A stretch of 44,606 nt of DNA from Candidatus Omnitrophota bacterium (GCA_016867115.1 VGKG01000004.1:70536-115141); one strand, 5' to 3'. Shown: positions 1 to 8,974, counted from the first letter of the stretch. A program made the numbers and translations. The notes: a model not told the origin generated them from the letters alone.

Positions 1-717
1 GGCAAAGACCCGGATCAGTACCGGAATATTTCCGGCATCCTGCAGAAAAAACATGGTCACCCTGGATTTATGATGCGGGTTCTTCTCCCGCCTCCTGATC
101 TCCACGGTAGCCCGGGCGATCTTATAAAGTTTCTTATTTACATCCAGGCTTTCGTTTGTAACCGGGCCCTTCAAAAGATAATTCTTCTGGTTGGTATTGA
201 TATTCATTTCAATATCCTTGACCTGACTGAAATCCATTTTTCGGATATTGAAAACCGCAGAAAGCGGATCCTGGGTATTGGCAAGAATTGAACGTTGTTT
301 ATCGGCTATCGTCATTACCAGATTCGCCTGGTCATAAAATACCTCTTTTACGGCATCCGGTTTTCCTGCTATAGATAATTTCTGTCTGAATAAAACCGGA
401 CAGGAAAGCCCGGCATCTACATATGAATCTACGGCCGCGCTCCCTTTAAAAAGAAACGATAATGTTTTTGAGCTTTCAACAGAAGCGCTTAGATGGTATA
501 CCTCCCGTCCCTCATAATTTCCCGGCTTTCCTTTCGTAAGAATAGCATCCCCTATCGGAAGAATGCCAAACAGATAAATCCTGTATTTTAACTCGCCTTC
601 CTGAATGGGGCCTTTTTTAGTTAATCCGGAAATGATCCCCTTCGGATTTGAATTCCTGTAAGAAGTAAAGGCAAAAAATATTACTATAGCCAGCAATATT
701 AATAAAAATTTCTTCAT
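1..717 (-). CDS. DUF3108 domain protein, C-terminus beyond window
   Basis: This reading frame starts with ATG at 717 and stays open to base 1, giving 239 visible codons without a stop. The N-terminus is a hydrophobic segment (about residues 3-18) after two lysines, which fits a signal peptide or membrane anchor. The rest has the DUF3108 pattern: a GELKYRIYLFGILPIGDA opening strand, then a DPLSAVFNIR motif near residue 160, close to the family's DPLSALYYLR. DUF3108 proteins are predicted periplasmic or outer-membrane-linked beta proteins with no settled function. Its start overlaps the stop of the SxtJ-like gene by 4 bp (ATGA), so the two are probably translationally coupled. Family assignment is from motif memory; the role is unknown. 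Confidence 0.8.
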   Translation of the reverse strand, partial: MKKFLLILLAIVIFFAFTSYRNSNPKGIISGLTKKGPIQEGELKYRIYLFGILPIGDAILTKGKPGNYEGREVYHLSASVESSKTLSFLFKGSAAVDSYVDAGLSCPVLFRQKLSIAGKPDAVKEVFYDQANLVMTIADKQRSILANTQDPLSAVFNIRKMDFSQVKDIEMNINTNQKNYLLKGPVTNESLDVNKKLYKIARATVEIRRREKNPHHKSRVTMFFLQDAGNIPVLIRVFA

Positions 718-941
718 CTTTTGGCCTCCGGATTAAAACAGCCTTCTTTCCTTCTCCAATATGATAAGCTACCCTTCTCAAATCTCCTCTCTAAAGGATC
801 ATTCTTCAATAATCTCAAGATTATGCCAACGGGGGTAAAGACAAGGAAAAAAAGAACGGTTAAAATAAGGCGTGTGTTGATCCAGGCCAATAACGCTGCC
901 AGTTTCATCCACCAGGAGTATAATAGTTTTAGTATTTTCAT
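714..941 (-). CDS. Short SxtJ-like membrane protein
   Basis: This 75-residue protein has one long hydrophobic segment (about residues 13-45) and a C-terminus containing FTPVGIILRLLKNDPL and SYWRRKE. These resemble the C-terminal half of SxtJ-family membrane proteins, which are commonly encoded next to NodU/TobZ-type carbamoyltransferases, as here. SxtJ proteins are usually around 130 residues, so this is a short form lacking the N-terminal helices. The function of SxtJ is not established. ATG at 941 is the longest start; a second ATG at codon 12 is better placed after a GGTGG. A 7-bp tandem repeat sits directly upstream. It overlaps the next gene by 4 bp. Confidence 0.7.
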   Translation of the reverse strand: MKILKLLYSWWMKLAALLAWINTRLILTVLFFLVFTPVGIILRLLKNDPLERRFEKGSLSYWRRKEGCFNPEAKR

Positions 942-945
942 CCCT

Positions 946-966
946 AACTACTACCTACTAACTACT
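946..966 (-). repeat. Heptanucleotide tandem repeat, 3 units
   Basis: On the plus strand three consecutive 7-bp units read AACTACT, ACCTACT, AACTACT. They fill most of the 38-bp gap between the carbamoyltransferase stop and the SxtJ-like start, so a change in unit number would alter the ribosome-binding region of that gene. It is one of three 7-bp-period arrays in the window, with different unit sequences. Confidence 0.75.
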
Positions 967-979
967 GCCTGCTGCATTT

Positions 980-2797
980 CTAGTCTAGCTCAAATACCTT
1001 CTGCCATTCTTTATCTTTTTCTGCCGCCCCCTGCTCGTTCTTATCCAGCAGGAACGGGCCCATGGCCAGATAATCCATCTCTGTGCGCATAAAACAGTCG
1101 AATGCCTCCTGCGGGGTGCATACCAGGGGCTCACCCCGCACATTAAAAGAAGTATTTATTATAACAGGACACCCGGTCTTTTTGTAGAATTCGTTTATCA
1201 GGTCGTAATAAAGCGGGTTATCTTCTCTCTTCACGGTCTGCAGGCGGCAGGAATAATCTACATGGGTCACTGCCGGGATCAGGGAGCGCCTCAGCTTTAA
1301 CTTTTCGAAGCCGCTTAATGATTCTTTGGCGCCCTCACTGCCTAGCCTCTTTTCTTTTCTGACCGGAGCGGCCAAAAGCATGTAAGGGCTTTCACCCTCA
1401 AAATCAAACCACTCTGAAGCCTTTTCTTCAAGAACCGCAGGCGCAAACGGCCTGAAGGATTCGCGGTATTTGATCTTCAGATTCATCCTGGATTGCATTT
1501 CGGGGCTTCGTGCATCGCCGAGGATGCTACGGCTGCCTAAGGCGCGCGGCCCGAACTCCATCCTGCCCTGAAACCAGCCGACCACCTTACCCTGAGCGAT
1601 CAGTTCCGCAACCACGCTGATTAAATCCTGCGTTACCAGTTTTTTATATGGAACCTCTGACTTTTCGAGAAAGCTTTCAATTTCCGCATCACTAAAAGAC
1701 GGGCCCAATAATGACGCCTTCTGCGTATCTCGCACATCATCGCTATTGCGCTTATTTCCCAGGTATTTATACCAGGCTAAGAGTGCTGCCCCTAATGCTC
1801 CTCCTGCATCGCTGCTTGATGGCTGGACCCAGACCTCTTTAAATGGCCCTTCCCGCAGGATCCTTCCATTGCCTACACAGTTTAAAGCTACGCCGCCTGC
1901 AATACAGAGCTTCTCCTGCCCTGTAACTGTATGCACGTGCCGGCTCATGCGCAGCATTATCTCTTCCGTCACTTTCTGAATTGAGGCAGCGATATCCATC
2001 CCTTGCTGAGTGATCTTTGTTTCAGGGATCCTTGCCCGGCCTCCGAATAATCTCTCAAAACGCGGGTTGGTCATCTTTAGGCTGTTGCAATATCCAAAAT
2101 ACTCCATATTCATCCGGAATGAACCGTCATCCTTAAGATCTATCAATTTGTCCAGGATAAGATCGGCATACTTTGGCTCACCGTAAGGCGACAGACCCAT
2201 CAGTTTATATTCTCCGGAGTTGACTTTGAATCCGGTGTAATGCGTAAATGCCGAATAAAGCAGGCCCAGAGAATGCGGGAATCTGAGATAATACTGAATC
2301 TTAAGGTCATTATTCCTGCCGACTCCGAAACTGGCTGTCTCCCATTCACCCGCTCCATCCATGGTCAGGAATGCCGCCTCACTGAAAGGCGAGGGGTAAA
2401 AGGCGCTGGCAGCGTGCGATTCGTGATGCTCGCTAAAAAGGATCTTACCTTTATATTTTAACTCCTTGCGGATCAGCTCCGGGATCCAAAGCTTCTGCTT
2501 CAGCCATAAAGGCATATCCTGAATAAAATGCCTGAAACCTCCTGGCGCGCAGGCAACTGAAGTCTCAATGATCCTTTCAAATTTCACCCAGGGCTTATCA
2601 TAAAAGACCACCAGATCCAGGCCTGCGCCTGAAAGGCCGTTGTCCTTTAGGCACCAGTTTATAGCATTGAGCGGAAAATTAAAATCGTGCTTTTTACGGG
2701 TAAAACGCTCTTCCTGGGCAGCGGCGATGATTTCACCGTCCTGCACAAGGCAGGCAGCGCTGTCATGATAAAAACAGGAGATGCCTAAAATATTCAC
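980..2797 (-). CDS. Carbamoyltransferase, NodU/TobZ family
   Basis: This 605-residue protein has the usual length of O-carbamoyltransferases that transfer a carbamoyl group from carbamoyl phosphate, via carbamoyl-AMP, to a sugar or antibiotic hydroxyl. The N-terminal Kae1-like domain shows the nucleotide-binding start ILGISCFYHDSAA (residues 3-15), the metal-binding EHHESHAA (123-130), MDGAGEWET (146-154) and GGVALNCVGNG (301-311). The C-terminal YrdC-like domain starts near 390 and contains FQGRMEFGPRALGSRS (409-424) and a TSFNVRGEPLV segment. The start codon is GTG in a GTGA overlap with the upstream membrane-protein gene. In this locus it most likely carbamoylates a sugar of the surface glycan. 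The family is clear; the acceptor is unknown. Confidence 0.95.
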   Translation of the reverse strand: MNILGISCFYHDSAACLVQDGEIIAAAQEERFTRKKHDFNFPLNAINWCLKDNGLSGAGLDLVVFYDKPWVKFERIIETSVACAPGGFRHFIQDMPLWLKQKLWIPELIRKELKYKGKILFSEHHESHAASAFYPSPFSEAAFLTMDGAGEWETASFGVGRNNDLKIQYYLRFPHSLGLLYSAFTHYTGFKVNSGEYKLMGLSPYGEPKYADLILDKLIDLKDDGSFRMNMEYFGYCNSLKMTNPRFERLFGGRARIPETKITQQGMDIAASIQKVTEEIMLRMSRHVHTVTGQEKLCIAGGVALNCVGNGRILREGPFKEVWVQPSSSDAGGALGAALLAWYKYLGNKRNSDDVRDTQKASLLGPSFSDAEIESFLEKSEVPYKKLVTQDLISVVAELIAQGKVVGWFQGRMEFGPRALGSRSILGDARSPEMQSRMNLKIKYRESFRPFAPAVLEEKASEWFDFEGESPYMLLAAPVRKEKRLGSEGAKESLSGFEKLKLRRSLIPAVTHVDYSCRLQTVKREDNPLYYDLINEFYKKTGCPVIINTSFNVRGEPLVCTPQEAFDCFMRTEMDYLAMGPFLLDKNEQGAAEKDKEWQKVFELD

Positions 2798-4578
2798 TGT
2801 GCCTCTTCTTTCGGCCTGACGGGCTTAGCCACCACTTCATAAACATCAACCACGCCTGTCTGCCGCAGGCAGGAAATATCTTCCCCGGGACAGGTTTCAG
2901 CCGGGAAGCTCCTGATCAATTTCAATCCGGGATTTTCAGCGATCTTCTCTAATTCCTTCTGGACTTCGATTTCTCCGGCCTCTAAATACCTGTCGCGGTG
3001 CACCAGCGCATATTTTACCCCGAGCCACTTTAAAACACCCGCGCTCTGCGGTGCGGATAATTTTGTGATTGTCCGGGCAATCTTATTGGGAGGGGTATCC
3101 GGGATCGTGCAATTAATCATCTTCTTTTCGTGCCTGGTCTGATAAAACATGTACATTTCATAAGGCGTGTCCGCATCCAGGGGATATTCGGCTATGGTAA
3201 AATCACCCGGTTCTTTTTTTACCCAGGCATAAACTGCAGGCACCCCGGAAACATCTACAACTTTATAGGGCGGCCAGTTAGAAAAATCGAACAAGGCTAA
3301 TCCGAACATAAAAAGCGAAAAAAGAACCCTTGGCCTTTTCGTTTTAAACCTTTCTAAAAAGCACTTCAATCCAAAACCGGCCAGGACCGCGACCGCCAGC
3401 ATCACAACCACGCCAAACCGGCAATAAGCCCGAAACATCGGTAAAATCTTATACATAAAGAAGGAAGGCGGGTAGATTTTAAAAAAACCCGTATTCCACC
3501 ATGGCGGTTGGGAAAAAAGCCAGGCAGCTATGGCTAAAAATACAAAAAAACTGATATAAAAACCCTCTTTTCCTTCCCCCTTCTTGCGGCAGCGGAAAGC
3601 CAGAAAGGCCAGAAACAAAGCCACCCAGCCCAAGTAAAGGGTGTGCTCGGTAATGCTCTCGCCGTACAGAAAAGAACCGGCAAACCTTTCCGTAAAAGTT
3701 CCGAAGACAGGATGAGCGGTAGCAGGCAGGAAATAACTTAAGGGCTTTGCTGACTGTTGAAAGAGATCTTCAAACGGACGATGAAAGAGGGTGTACGCCG
3801 TAAAGACTTTTGTCTCCGGAGGCTTAAGCATATCCTTCACTATCGGTAGAATCACCGGAAGCAAAAGCAGGATACAGATAATAACTGCGATAGTCAGCGC
3901 TCTTAACGTTGTAAAAACTCTTTCTACCTTTTTCTTAAGCCGGTTAAACAGAAGGAACAAGATGAAAACCGCTGCGATGATTAATGCAAAATAGGCGTAA
4001 TAAAAATCAAAGCAAAAGATCAGGAATAGGCTCAAAGAAACAAGTAAAATATTTTTTAAACGGGGATCATCCCGTAATCTTATTAATCCTAAGATAAATA
4101 AGGGGAAAAACTCAATGTGAGAAAGCCCCAGGTGCTGCCAGGCCCGGGCGAAATGGTAGGGACATAAGGCATAAATTGCCCCGGAAAAAAGCGCACAAAC
4201 CCATGACTTAGTCAAGTAGAAAACCAATAAATAAGCAAAGATCCCGGCCAGCAGAAAACTAAGGATTATATTGATATTGTAGGCAAAGACCTCATTAAAA
4301 TGCATGATAAAAAACTTATTCACGGCATCCCAGAGCGGATAATCGGCCTGCCCTCTGGTAAAAGGAACGCCAAAGGGCGCAGCGATAAAATTACGGCTGC
4401 GAAAATCTAAGCCGTGGAGCGAAGAAAACTTGACCCACCAGAATCCCTGCAGGATGGAAAACGGTTCGGAAGTATCAAATGCCGCCGGGATATAGGTATT
4501 CATATGGAAGCCGAGCGGGAAGGTGGCATATATGGCAAGCATAATAAAGATCAGCAGGACTAAAACAATCTTCTTCAT
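2794..4578 (-). CDS. Large multi-pass membrane protein, GT-C-like
   Basis: The protein is 594 residues from ATG 4578. Roughly the first 430 residues hold about ten hydrophobic segments; the remaining C-terminal part is soluble. The layout, with a loop after the first helix rich in Asp, Phe and Trp, resembles GT-C type integral membrane glycosyltransferases or YfhO-like proteins of polysaccharide loci, but I see no diagnostic catalytic motif, so the activity is inference. An upstream GTG at 4617 is possible but has no usable Shine-Dalgarno spacing. ATG 4578 forms an ATGA overlap with the upstream kinase gene, the rule in this operon. A 19-bp near-palindrome lies within the 3' end of the gene. 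Confidence 0.8.
   Translation of the reverse strand: MKKIVLVLLIFIMLAIYATFPLGFHMNTYIPAAFDTSEPFSILQGFWWVKFSSLHGLDFRSRNFIAAPFGVPFTRGQADYPLWDAVNKFFIMHFNEVFAYNINIILSFLLAGIFAYLLVFYLTKSWVCALFSGAIYALCPYHFARAWQHLGLSHIEFFPLFILGLIRLRDDPRLKNILLVSLSLFLIFCFDFYYAYFALIIAAVFILFLLFNRLKKKVERVFTTLRALTIAVIICILLLLPVILPIVKDMLKPPETKVFTAYTLFHRPFEDLFQQSAKPLSYFLPATAHPVFGTFTERFAGSFLYGESITEHTLYLGWVALFLAFLAFRCRKKGEGKEGFYISFFVFLAIAAWLFSQPPWWNTGFFKIYPPSFFMYKILPMFRAYCRFGVVVMLAVAVLAGFGLKCFLERFKTKRPRVLFSLFMFGLALFDFSNWPPYKVVDVSGVPAVYAWVKKEPGDFTIAEYPLDADTPYEMYMFYQTRHEKKMINCTIPDTPPNKIARTITKLSAPQSAGVLKWLGVKYALVHRDRYLEAGEIEVQKELEKIAENPGLKLIRSFPAETCPGEDISCLRQTGVVDVYEVVAKPVRPKEEAQ
2855..2873. repeat. Short imperfect palindrome inside a CDS
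   Basis: CCTGTCTGC and GCAGGCAGG flank a single C: 9-bp arms with one mismatch, inside the 3' part of the membrane-protein gene. It resembles the small CCTGCC/GGCAGG palindromes scattered through many bacterial genomes. Only one clear copy is seen here, so its status as a mobile repeat is uncertain. Confidence 0.4.
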
Positions 4579-5156
4579 CTTCTTTTTCCCAACGCCTCTT
4601 TTATCTTTAGCAGGCACTCCTGTGCGGAAAAACCCGTATTGATTACCGGGGAATTGAGGCAGCCGGCAATAAATAGATATGCCCTGCGGAAACTTTCCAG
4701 CTCCTCTTCTGTGTATCCTTCCTTTCTATTCCTGGCATCGGATGCTTCGATATCCAGAAAGAAAACATAGTCCGGTTTAGGCAATAATTGCAAATACAAC
4801 TTTGCCAGGGCCAGCGGGCAAATCTTATAAAATATAAGGCGGGCCAGCTTGTCGTAAAAATACCTGTCCGAGATGAGAGTCTTCTCCCTAAGGAGCGGCC
4901 GATATCTAAAATAAAAGGTAAAAAGGTTGTCCAGATATGCGAAGGGAAGCAATATCCCAAAGAGCAGCCTGTAGCGGTTTACGCTCCTCTCATCAAAACC
5001 GAAACTGTTCTTTGATACGCTATAGCCGTGGCCGTGCTTTAAATGAACAGGCCTGCCTTCTTTCTCAAGATCCCTGAAAAGCGCCGAAGCCAATGTAGTC
5101 TTGCCGCTGCCATCCATGCCGCAAAAAGCGATTAACGGAAATTTTTTTGCCGCCAT
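4575..5156 (-). CDS. Thymidylate-kinase-like P-loop kinase
   Basis: This 193-residue protein begins with a Walker A loop in AFCGMDGSGKTT (residues 10-21) and later has SDRYFYDKLA near residue 96, matching the DR(Y/H) substrate-contact motif of thymidylate kinases, and an Arg-rich lid-like stretch near RKEGYTEEELESFRRAY. It is close to the usual 200-residue TMK length, but the middle third diverges and is rich in aromatic residues. Its place between a glycan-locus nucleotidyltransferase and a membrane protein argues against the housekeeping dTMP role; a kinase for a sugar, lipid or nucleotide in glycan synthesis is plausible but unproven. AGGA stands 7 nt before ATG 5156. It overlaps the upstream gene by 25 bp. 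Confidence 0.8.
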   Translation of the reverse strand: MAAKKFPLIAFCGMDGSGKTTLASALFRDLEKEGRPVHLKHGHGYSVSKNSFGFDERSVNRYRLLFGILLPFAYLDNLFTFYFRYRPLLREKTLISDRYFYDKLARLIFYKICPLALAKLYLQLLPKPDYVFFLDIEASDARNRKEGYTEEELESFRRAYLFIAGCLNSPVINTGFSAQECLLKIKEALGKRR

Positions 5157-6022
5157 TCAATTATCCTGTCCTTGATGATAAACCTGGCTCCCGCAAGCTT
5201 ACCCCAGGCGCGTTTCTCAACTACTGCCTGAGCCAGTAAAAAATAAGGCAATGCAAAGGGAAAATCAGGTACCGCTATTACTTTATCCGGTTTACTTCCT
5301 GCCGCAAGCGGCATTTTATATAAACTGCGGTGCAAAGCTTCAAAAATCCTCCAGACTCTCTCAAAGGTTCGCGGCCATCCCATTCTTTCTGCTTCCTCCC
5401 GAAGGAGCGCGTGATCAAAAAGGGATATCTGTTTATACATATGCAATAACTCTCCCAGCCTGATCTCGGCCAGCTCAAAGGGAATGTGCGCTAACCTGAT
5501 CAGAGTATCCAATACTGAGTCCGGAATAAGCAAACTTATGCCTTCAAATCTGAAATCGCGTGTATTCTTCCAGATAAAATCGTTGCTTACGGCATGTGCT
5601 CCTCCCCAGGAAACCTCTGTTGAGATATCAATGGCCAGGAATTCTTCTTTTTTTAACTTGGCTGCCTCTTTTCTAGCCCTCGAAATAAATTTTGTGTCTT
5701 TAAGCAAGACATCCAGGTCGCTGGTCAGATGGGGGAATGCAGAGAATGTTTTAATGATTAAGAACTTCTCATCACCTAAAAGCTTTTTTAACCACCTCAA
5801 CGAATTAACCAGCTTATCTTTGTAACTTTCGTATTCAGAGACCGGTTCTTTTAGATTAAGATCCGGATACTCCAGGGCCAGATAATGCTCCAGCCGGTTC
5901 TTACGGCTAAAATCAATAAGGCCTTTTTCGCTATCTTTAAATATAGAAGTATTTAGCCTGGCCCCTTCAGGGCAATATACCTTTTCACATAAGCTGACTA
6001 AAACATCTCTAAGAGACATCAT
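5132..6022 (-). CDS. NTP_transf_5-like nucleotidyltransferase
   Basis: The protein is about 296 residues and has a Pol-beta-type signature, SAFPHLTSDLDVLLKD: D102 and D104 of DLD would bind metal. A WGGAHAVSN segment follows, then a helical C-terminal half. This is typical of the uncharacterised PF14907-like nucleotidyltransferases found in capsule and peptide-modification clusters; the substrate is not known. ATG 6022 lies in an ATGA overlap with the methyltransferase gene and is preferred over a GTG at 6082, which would need a 64-bp overlap. A second ATG follows immediately at 6019. Neither start has a good Shine-Dalgarno. It overlaps the kinase gene downstream by 25 bp, suggesting the two products act together. 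Confidence 0.75.
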   Translation of the reverse strand: MMSLRDVLVSLCEKVYCPEGARLNTSIFKDSEKGLIDFSRKNRLEHYLALEYPDLNLKEPVSEYESYKDKLVNSLRWLKKLLGDEKFLIIKTFSAFPHLTSDLDVLLKDTKFISRARKEAAKLKKEEFLAIDISTEVSWGGAHAVSNDFIWKNTRDFRFEGISLLIPDSVLDTLIRLAHIPFELAEIRLGELLHMYKQISLFDHALLREEAERMGWPRTFERVWRIFEALHRSLYKMPLAAGSKPDKVIAVPDFPFALPYFLLAQAVVEKRAWGKLAGARFIIKDRIIEWRQKNFR

Positions 6023-6711
6023 AGTTTTTGGGCGAGCATAATAAGGCTGCCACCTAAAGCAGGAAACATCCTTGCCAGCCACCTGGATCTTATCGAACCG
6101 GAAGGAGTGAAATTAACCAGATCGGAATAAAAAGCCTCTGGCTTGAAACCATTGCTCTTTAACAGATCAGCCAGCGTCCCTTTCACAAAGTAACGGATGT
6201 GGCCGGCGCTTTCACCGCTTAATGACGGCTCGAAAAAATCGCCCCTTCCCAGCAAGTAACAGATCCTCCTGCCTAGAGAGACGGTATTCGGAGTGGTAAT
6301 CACCAAAATCCCCCGCGGCTTTAATATCCTCCTTATCTCTTGGAGGAATCTGTCTGTATCATAGATGTGTTCGATTATTTCACAGGCAGTCACTGCGTCG
6401 AACTCTCCATCCCTGAAAGGTAGTCGATAATCTTCCAGGTTTACCTTAAAGATCCGAAGACCCTTTTGCCTGGCGCTCTCTAAAGCAGCTTCAGAGATAT
6501 CCGCTCCGGAGACATCATGTCCGGCGGCAATCAGCATACTCCCCAGTTTTCCGTCTCCACAGCCAAGGTCACATATCCTCTTTGGTAGCCTGTCCCGAGA
6601 GACCAGATCCCTGACAATCCCGAACTTTACCCGATCATCACCCATAAAGCGTACATATGTCTTGGCATTGAAATCCTCAATGAGCGCATTCTTTAACGAA
6701 TTTTCAGCCAT
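6019..6711 (-). CDS. Class I SAM-dependent methyltransferase
   Basis: From ATG 6711 the protein has 230 residues. It carries the Rossmann methyltransferase motifs: CDLGCGDGKLG (motif I), GADISEAAL (acidic ribose-binding loop), FDAVTACEIIEHI (motif II) and LKPRGILVITTPN (motif III), as in UbiG/Methyltransf_11 enzymes. ATG 6711 is chosen because GGAG stands 7 nt upstream; a longer frame from 6825 would overlap the glycosyltransferase by 122 bp. With this start the overlap is 8 bp. It probably methylates a sugar or lipid-linked intermediate, but the substrate cannot be read from the sequence. Confidence 0.9.
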   Translation of the reverse strand: MAENSLKNALIEDFNAKTYVRFMGDDRVKFGIVRDLVSRDRLPKRICDLGCGDGKLGSMLIAAGHDVSGADISEAALESARQKGLRIFKVNLEDYRLPFRDGEFDAVTACEIIEHIYDTDRFLQEIRRILKPRGILVITTPNTVSLGRRICYLLGRGDFFEPSLSGESAGHIRYFVKGTLADLLKSNGFKPEAFYSDLVNFTPSGSIRSRWLARMFPALGGSLIMLAQKL

Positions 6712-7780
6712 AACTTTTCTCCGGAAGCGCATAAATACCAAAGATCTTAGCAGATTCCCCGGCAGAGTATAACAGGCGTATATCAACCGCAGCCCTCTCG
6801 CCGATCCTGGATCTCTGCGCCTCATCTTGTAAAAGCAGCTTAATTTTTGACATTACTGCGTCCAAATCATCAAAATTCACAATGATGCCGTTCTGGCCAT
6901 CCCTGATAATCTCGTTATTTCCCGGCATACCGGAAGTAATTACACATGCGCCCAGCGCCATCGGCTCAATCAAGGTCAAAGGCGGCCGCACTGCCATCCA
7001 GCGGTAGGGTAAGACTATAAGCCTGCTCTTTAGGATATAGGCCTTCAAATCCTGGGTATACGGATAAAAAAGGACTTCTGCATTAGAGAGCCGCTTCATC
7101 TCTTCAAGGTAACTCTGACACTCTTTTGTCTGCCAGCGTAAAAGCACCCTGAATTTCAGCTCAGGCATGGCCTTTGCCAGGCGAAAGATGACGTCAAAGC
7201 CCCGGTCTGTCCTACTGTCTCCGTAAAAAAATATATCCGTATCTACGGGCGCAATATCCTGTGTTTCCTGAAGGAAATTTTCATCGAGTCCGATCCTGGC
7301 AACGGTAATTCTCTTCTCCTCTATTCCGCGCTTGACCAGTTCGTTTTTAATAAACTCAGAAGAAACAATATTCATATAAGAGCTATTTAAAAAAAGGCAG
7401 GAGATCCGGCGGTATAAAGGGTCAAGGATCTCTAGGGTTTCGCAAACCGAATAAATACGTCTGGCCCTGAAAAAAATGCTCAAAAAAGAAATGAATACGC
7501 TTAAAAGGTAACCATGGACATGGATAATATCAGGATCAACTCTTCTTAAATATCCGATGATCCGCAAGGCATTGGAAAAATATGTTTTAAAGACGCCTTC
7601 CCCCCGAAGCATAAAATAATTAATCCCCTCCTTAAATACTTCGCGGTCATCCGCTGAGTTTGAAATAATATAAACCTGATTGCCCTGCTCTTTAGCGGCC
7701 TGCGCTAATCTGTAGATTATCGCCGGCTGTCCGGTGATACTGCTCAGATGAAAATTGGAGAAAATATAGCAAATCTTCAT
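6704..7780 (-). CDS. GT4-family glycosyltransferase
   Basis: This 358-residue GT-B protein opens with MKICYIFSNFHLSSITGQP, as expected for the N-terminal Rossmann domain, and has DPDIIHVHGYLLSVF in the acceptor half. In the donor half, FYGDSRTDRGFDVIFRLAKA, then PPLTLIEPMALGACVITSGMPGN carry the GT4 nucleotide-sugar binding region. GT4 enzymes are retaining transferases working at the cytoplasmic face of the membrane. It starts at ATG 7780 in an ATGA overlap with the next GT4. Donor and acceptor are unknown. Confidence 0.9.
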   Translation of the reverse strand: MKICYIFSNFHLSSITGQPAIIYRLAQAAKEQGNQVYIISNSADDREVFKEGINYFMLRGEGVFKTYFSNALRIIGYLRRVDPDIIHVHGYLLSVFISFLSIFFRARRIYSVCETLEILDPLYRRISCLFLNSSYMNIVSSEFIKNELVKRGIEEKRITVARIGLDENFLQETQDIAPVDTDIFFYGDSRTDRGFDVIFRLAKAMPELKFRVLLRWQTKECQSYLEEMKRLSNAEVLFYPYTQDLKAYILKSRLIVLPYRWMAVRPPLTLIEPMALGACVITSGMPGNNEIIRDGQNGIIVNFDDLDAVMSKIKLLLQDEAQRSRIGERAAVDIRLLYSAGESAKIFGIYALPEKSYG

Positions 7781-8958
7781 GCCCTGCGCCTCTCTTCCGG
7801 AGCTGCCGTAATTAGCTTGAGCTCTTCTTCCGCGATGGTCTGCCAGTCTAACTGCCGGATGAAATCTGCGCCTTTGCTGGACATGTGCTTCAAAAATCCA
7901 TGGTCATTAAGGCGCTCTAACACCTTTACGGCAAAAGCCCTCCTGTCCCCTAAAGGCACCCAGGAAACATTATCCCTCCAGATATCGGTTAACCCTTGCG
8001 CATCATAAGCTACGACCGGAGTCTGGCAGGCCATCGCCTCACCTATGGTGATCCCCCAGTTTTCAGAGTAGCTGGGCACTAATAGAAGCCTGCTTTCGGC
8101 GAGTTTACGGAATTTCTCTTTCACATCAAAAATGTAACCGCAGAATTCCACATTCTTCTCAAGGCCAAGCTTATCAAAAACTGCCCTCACTGCCTCCTCA
8201 TCCTCCCTGTCTCCTCCGGCAACCAGAAGCAGGGCATCTTTTCTTGAGCCTGCGACTGCCATCCAGATCTGGCTAAGATCAGCGCTGCCTTTATGTTCAT
8301 GCAGACGGGCTAAGTAGATGGCATCGTATTTTTTCTCTTTTACGTCTCTGGCAGCGCTCTGCGCTACAGCCAGATCCACTCCGCACTTGACCGCATGGAC
8401 CTTCTTGGGATCTATCCCAAAGGCTCTTGCGCTTGCCGCAGTTGCCTCTGAAACACAGAGGACAAGGTCAGCGGAGCTCTTTATCAGCCATAAACTGATT
8501 CTTTCGTTAATGAAAAAAAGGATCGAGTTTAAGATCCCGGAGTATCTTCTCTTCCATGGCGGAGACGGGACTATCCAGTGCACTAAGGCAACCCACTTGA
8601 CTCTGCTCCTACATCTTGCCTTTAAACGCATCGCCGGAATCACATCAAAGAGGGAGTCATTGATGCTGTAAATAAAATCTCCTTTAAAATCCCGCAGGCT
8701 CTGCGGAAAATAGAATATAGCCTGTAAAGTCCTTAAGATGTAAGAGAACCGGTTACTGCTTTTTGTCCCGGGAATGATGTGCAGCTTGACCGAAAGGCCG
8801 AAATCCTGACATATCTGGCCTGCGCTCTCAGAACTCAAAAGCTCTATTTCCTGGCCATTTTTCTGCCAGCGTTTCGCGATCTCCAGGAAACGCACTTCTC
8901 CGCCGCTTAAACCCGGCCGGTGACCGATAATGCCGTTGGCAATAGCAAGAATTTTCAT
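7777..8958 (-). CDS. GT4-family glycosyltransferase
   Basis: The protein has 393 residues with GT-B architecture. The glycine-rich acceptor loop LSGGEVRFLEIAKRW lies at about residues 18-32, DAIYLARLHEHKG starts the donor domain, and SENWGITIGEAMACQTPVVA carries the GT4 E-x7-E type donor motif (Glu of SEN and Glu of GEA) in the second half. VHWIVPSPPWKRRYSG in the first half suggests an acceptor loop. It is the middle of three GT4 genes; ATG 8958 follows a weak purine-rich site. It probably adds one residue of the surface glycan; linkage unknown. Confidence 0.92.
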   Translation of the reverse strand: MKILAIANGIIGHRPGLSGGEVRFLEIAKRWQKNGQEIELLSSESAGQICQDFGLSVKLHIIPGTKSSNRFSYILRTLQAIFYFPQSLRDFKGDFIYSINDSLFDVIPAMRLKARCRSRVKWVALVHWIVPSPPWKRRYSGILNSILFFINERISLWLIKSSADLVLCVSEATAASARAFGIDPKKVHAVKCGVDLAVAQSAARDVKEKKYDAIYLARLHEHKGSADLSQIWMAVAGSRKDALLLVAGGDREDEEAVRAVFDKLGLEKNVEFCGYIFDVKEKFRKLAESRLLLVPSYSENWGITIGEAMACQTPVVAYDAQGLTDIWRDNVSWVPLGDRRAFAVKVLERLNDHGFLKHMSSKGADFIRQLDWQTIAEEELKLITAAPEERRRA

Positions 8959-8974
8959 TTTACTGTACTTTTTC

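Noticed and set aside
4575-4617. GTG 4617 as start of the membrane-protein gene
   Set aside because: AGGA directly abuts the GTG with no spacer, while ATG 4578 gives the 4-bp overlap typical of this operon.
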